From positions 1 through 6,138 of the forward strand of contig DATGWF010000010.1 of assembly GCA_035299585.1 (NCBI GenBank): a DNA stretch of 6,138 bases, given 5' to 3'. Position 1 is the stretch's first letter, and each line of letters opens with the position of its first letter. Positions 5,888-6,138 of this stretch are shown here, in pieces. The notes under the pieces are model-generated. The model saw only the letters and a list, made by a program, of their open reading frames with translations. It did no database searches and had not been told where the DNA came from. Source of the DNA: DATGWF01 sp035299585. GTDB taxonomy: Bacteria; Actinomycetota; Actinomycetes; Actinomycetales; Microbacteriaceae. Both the position numbers and the translations under genes were made by a program.

Positions 5888-6138
5888 GTGCAGAACCGTT
5901 CCGAGCGGCTCGGCGAGGATGCCGACCAGGCCGACGACTCAATCTTTCGGATCACATTTGTTTGCACCGGAAACATCTGCCGCTCTCCGATGGCCGAAGT
6001 GGTGTTTCGAGCCCTTGCCGCCAAGCACCGACTCGGTTCTGCAATTCATGTCGATTCGTTCGGCACGGGGGACTGGCACGTCGGTGAACCCGCGGATTCC
6101 CGAACACTCGCTGCGCTCGCGCGAGCCGGCTATGACGG
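5888..6138 (+). CDS. Low-molecular-weight protein-tyrosine phosphatase (3' end cut by window)
   Basis: Cysteine-based phosphatase that removes phosphate from tyrosine in proteins, cytoplasmic in this family. With the GTG start the signature VCTGNICRSPMAE covers residues 25-37: nucleophile C26, the C-x5-R P-loop and R32, followed by S33. Further family-like features are the Ser/Gly region V-D-S-F-G-T-G-D-W-H-V-G (58-69) and A-D-S-R-T-L at ~72-77. The frame continues to the window end (83 codons plus 2 bases); the catalytic D-P-Y/F of the C-terminal half would lie outside. The start is uncertain. GTG at 5888 has no Shine-Dalgarno but fits a leaderless start. An in-frame ATG at 5864 adds eight residues and has a weak GGA six bases upstream. 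Even the shorter form has an N-terminal extension of ~20 residues before the core strand, longer than usual for the family. It diverges from the minus-strand operon; no functional link is shown. Confidence 0.88.
   Translation, partial: MQNRSERLGEDADQADDSIFRITFVCTGNICRSPMAEVVFRALAAKHRLGSAIHVDSFGTGDWHVGEPADSRTLAALARAGYD

Noticed and set aside
5140..6087. Long plus-strand open frame of 315 codons
   Set aside because: It runs antisense through the hydrolase, the WXG-like gene and the phosphatase start. Its protein is Arg/Pro-rich with no recognisable motif, as expected for a shadow frame in high-GC DNA.
5888..6138. Arsenate reductase instead of tyrosine phosphatase
   Set aside because: ArsC of the thioredoxin-coupled type shares the P-loop, but V-C-T-G-N-I-C-R-S-P-M-A-E is the protein-tyrosine phosphatase form and no ars genes are nearby. 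The missing C-terminal half leaves a little doubt.

Overview
The window is high-GC DNA, densely packed, with many GTG starts and 4-8 nt gene overlaps. It looks like an actinobacterial chromosome. The E1, E2 and aminotransferase sequences resemble, from memory, those of Microbacteriaceae/Micrococcaceae-type Actinobacteria. The genus cannot be fixed from the sequence alone. No RNA gene, insertion sequence, CRISPR array or clear terminator is visible, and there is no gene-free stretch longer than about 40 bases.

Right end, plus strand: the first 83 codons of a low-molecular-weight protein-tyrosine phosphatase (from 5888, or from an in-frame ATG at 5864), running off the window. It diverges from everything else. 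The short divergent region (5849-5887) holds two overlapping, oppositely oriented -10-like hexamers.

Minus strand, 5848 down to 1: an apparent six-gene operon. Transcription order is (i) an 82-aa helical protein with a central W-S-G, like a WXG100 protein; (ii) a 460-aa protein with a helical N-terminus ending in a YxxxE motif and a C-terminal alpha/beta-hydrolase (lipase/esterase-like) domain; (iii) a Pat/HisC2-type aminotransferase; (iv-vi) E1 alpha, E1 beta and E2 of a branched-chain 2-oxoacid dehydrogenase complex, the E2 being cut by the left edge. Genes i/ii overlap by 8 nt, ii/iii by 4 nt and iv/v by 4 nt. iii/iv are 38 nt apart and v/vi 12 nt apart.

How it fits together: the aminotransferase makes or uses 2-oxo acids. 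The E1-E2 complex, with an E3 encoded elsewhere, oxidatively decarboxylates branched 2-oxo acids to acyl-CoAs, which in many Actinobacteria prime iso/anteiso fatty acids. The most unusual part is the head of the operon: a WXG-like small protein translationally coupled to a putative lipase with type VII secretion-substrate features, itself coupled to housekeeping amino-acid/keto-acid genes. That pair is the best candidate for an undescribed system, possibly a secreted or envelope-acting lipase with a helical partner, but no secretion machinery is in the window.
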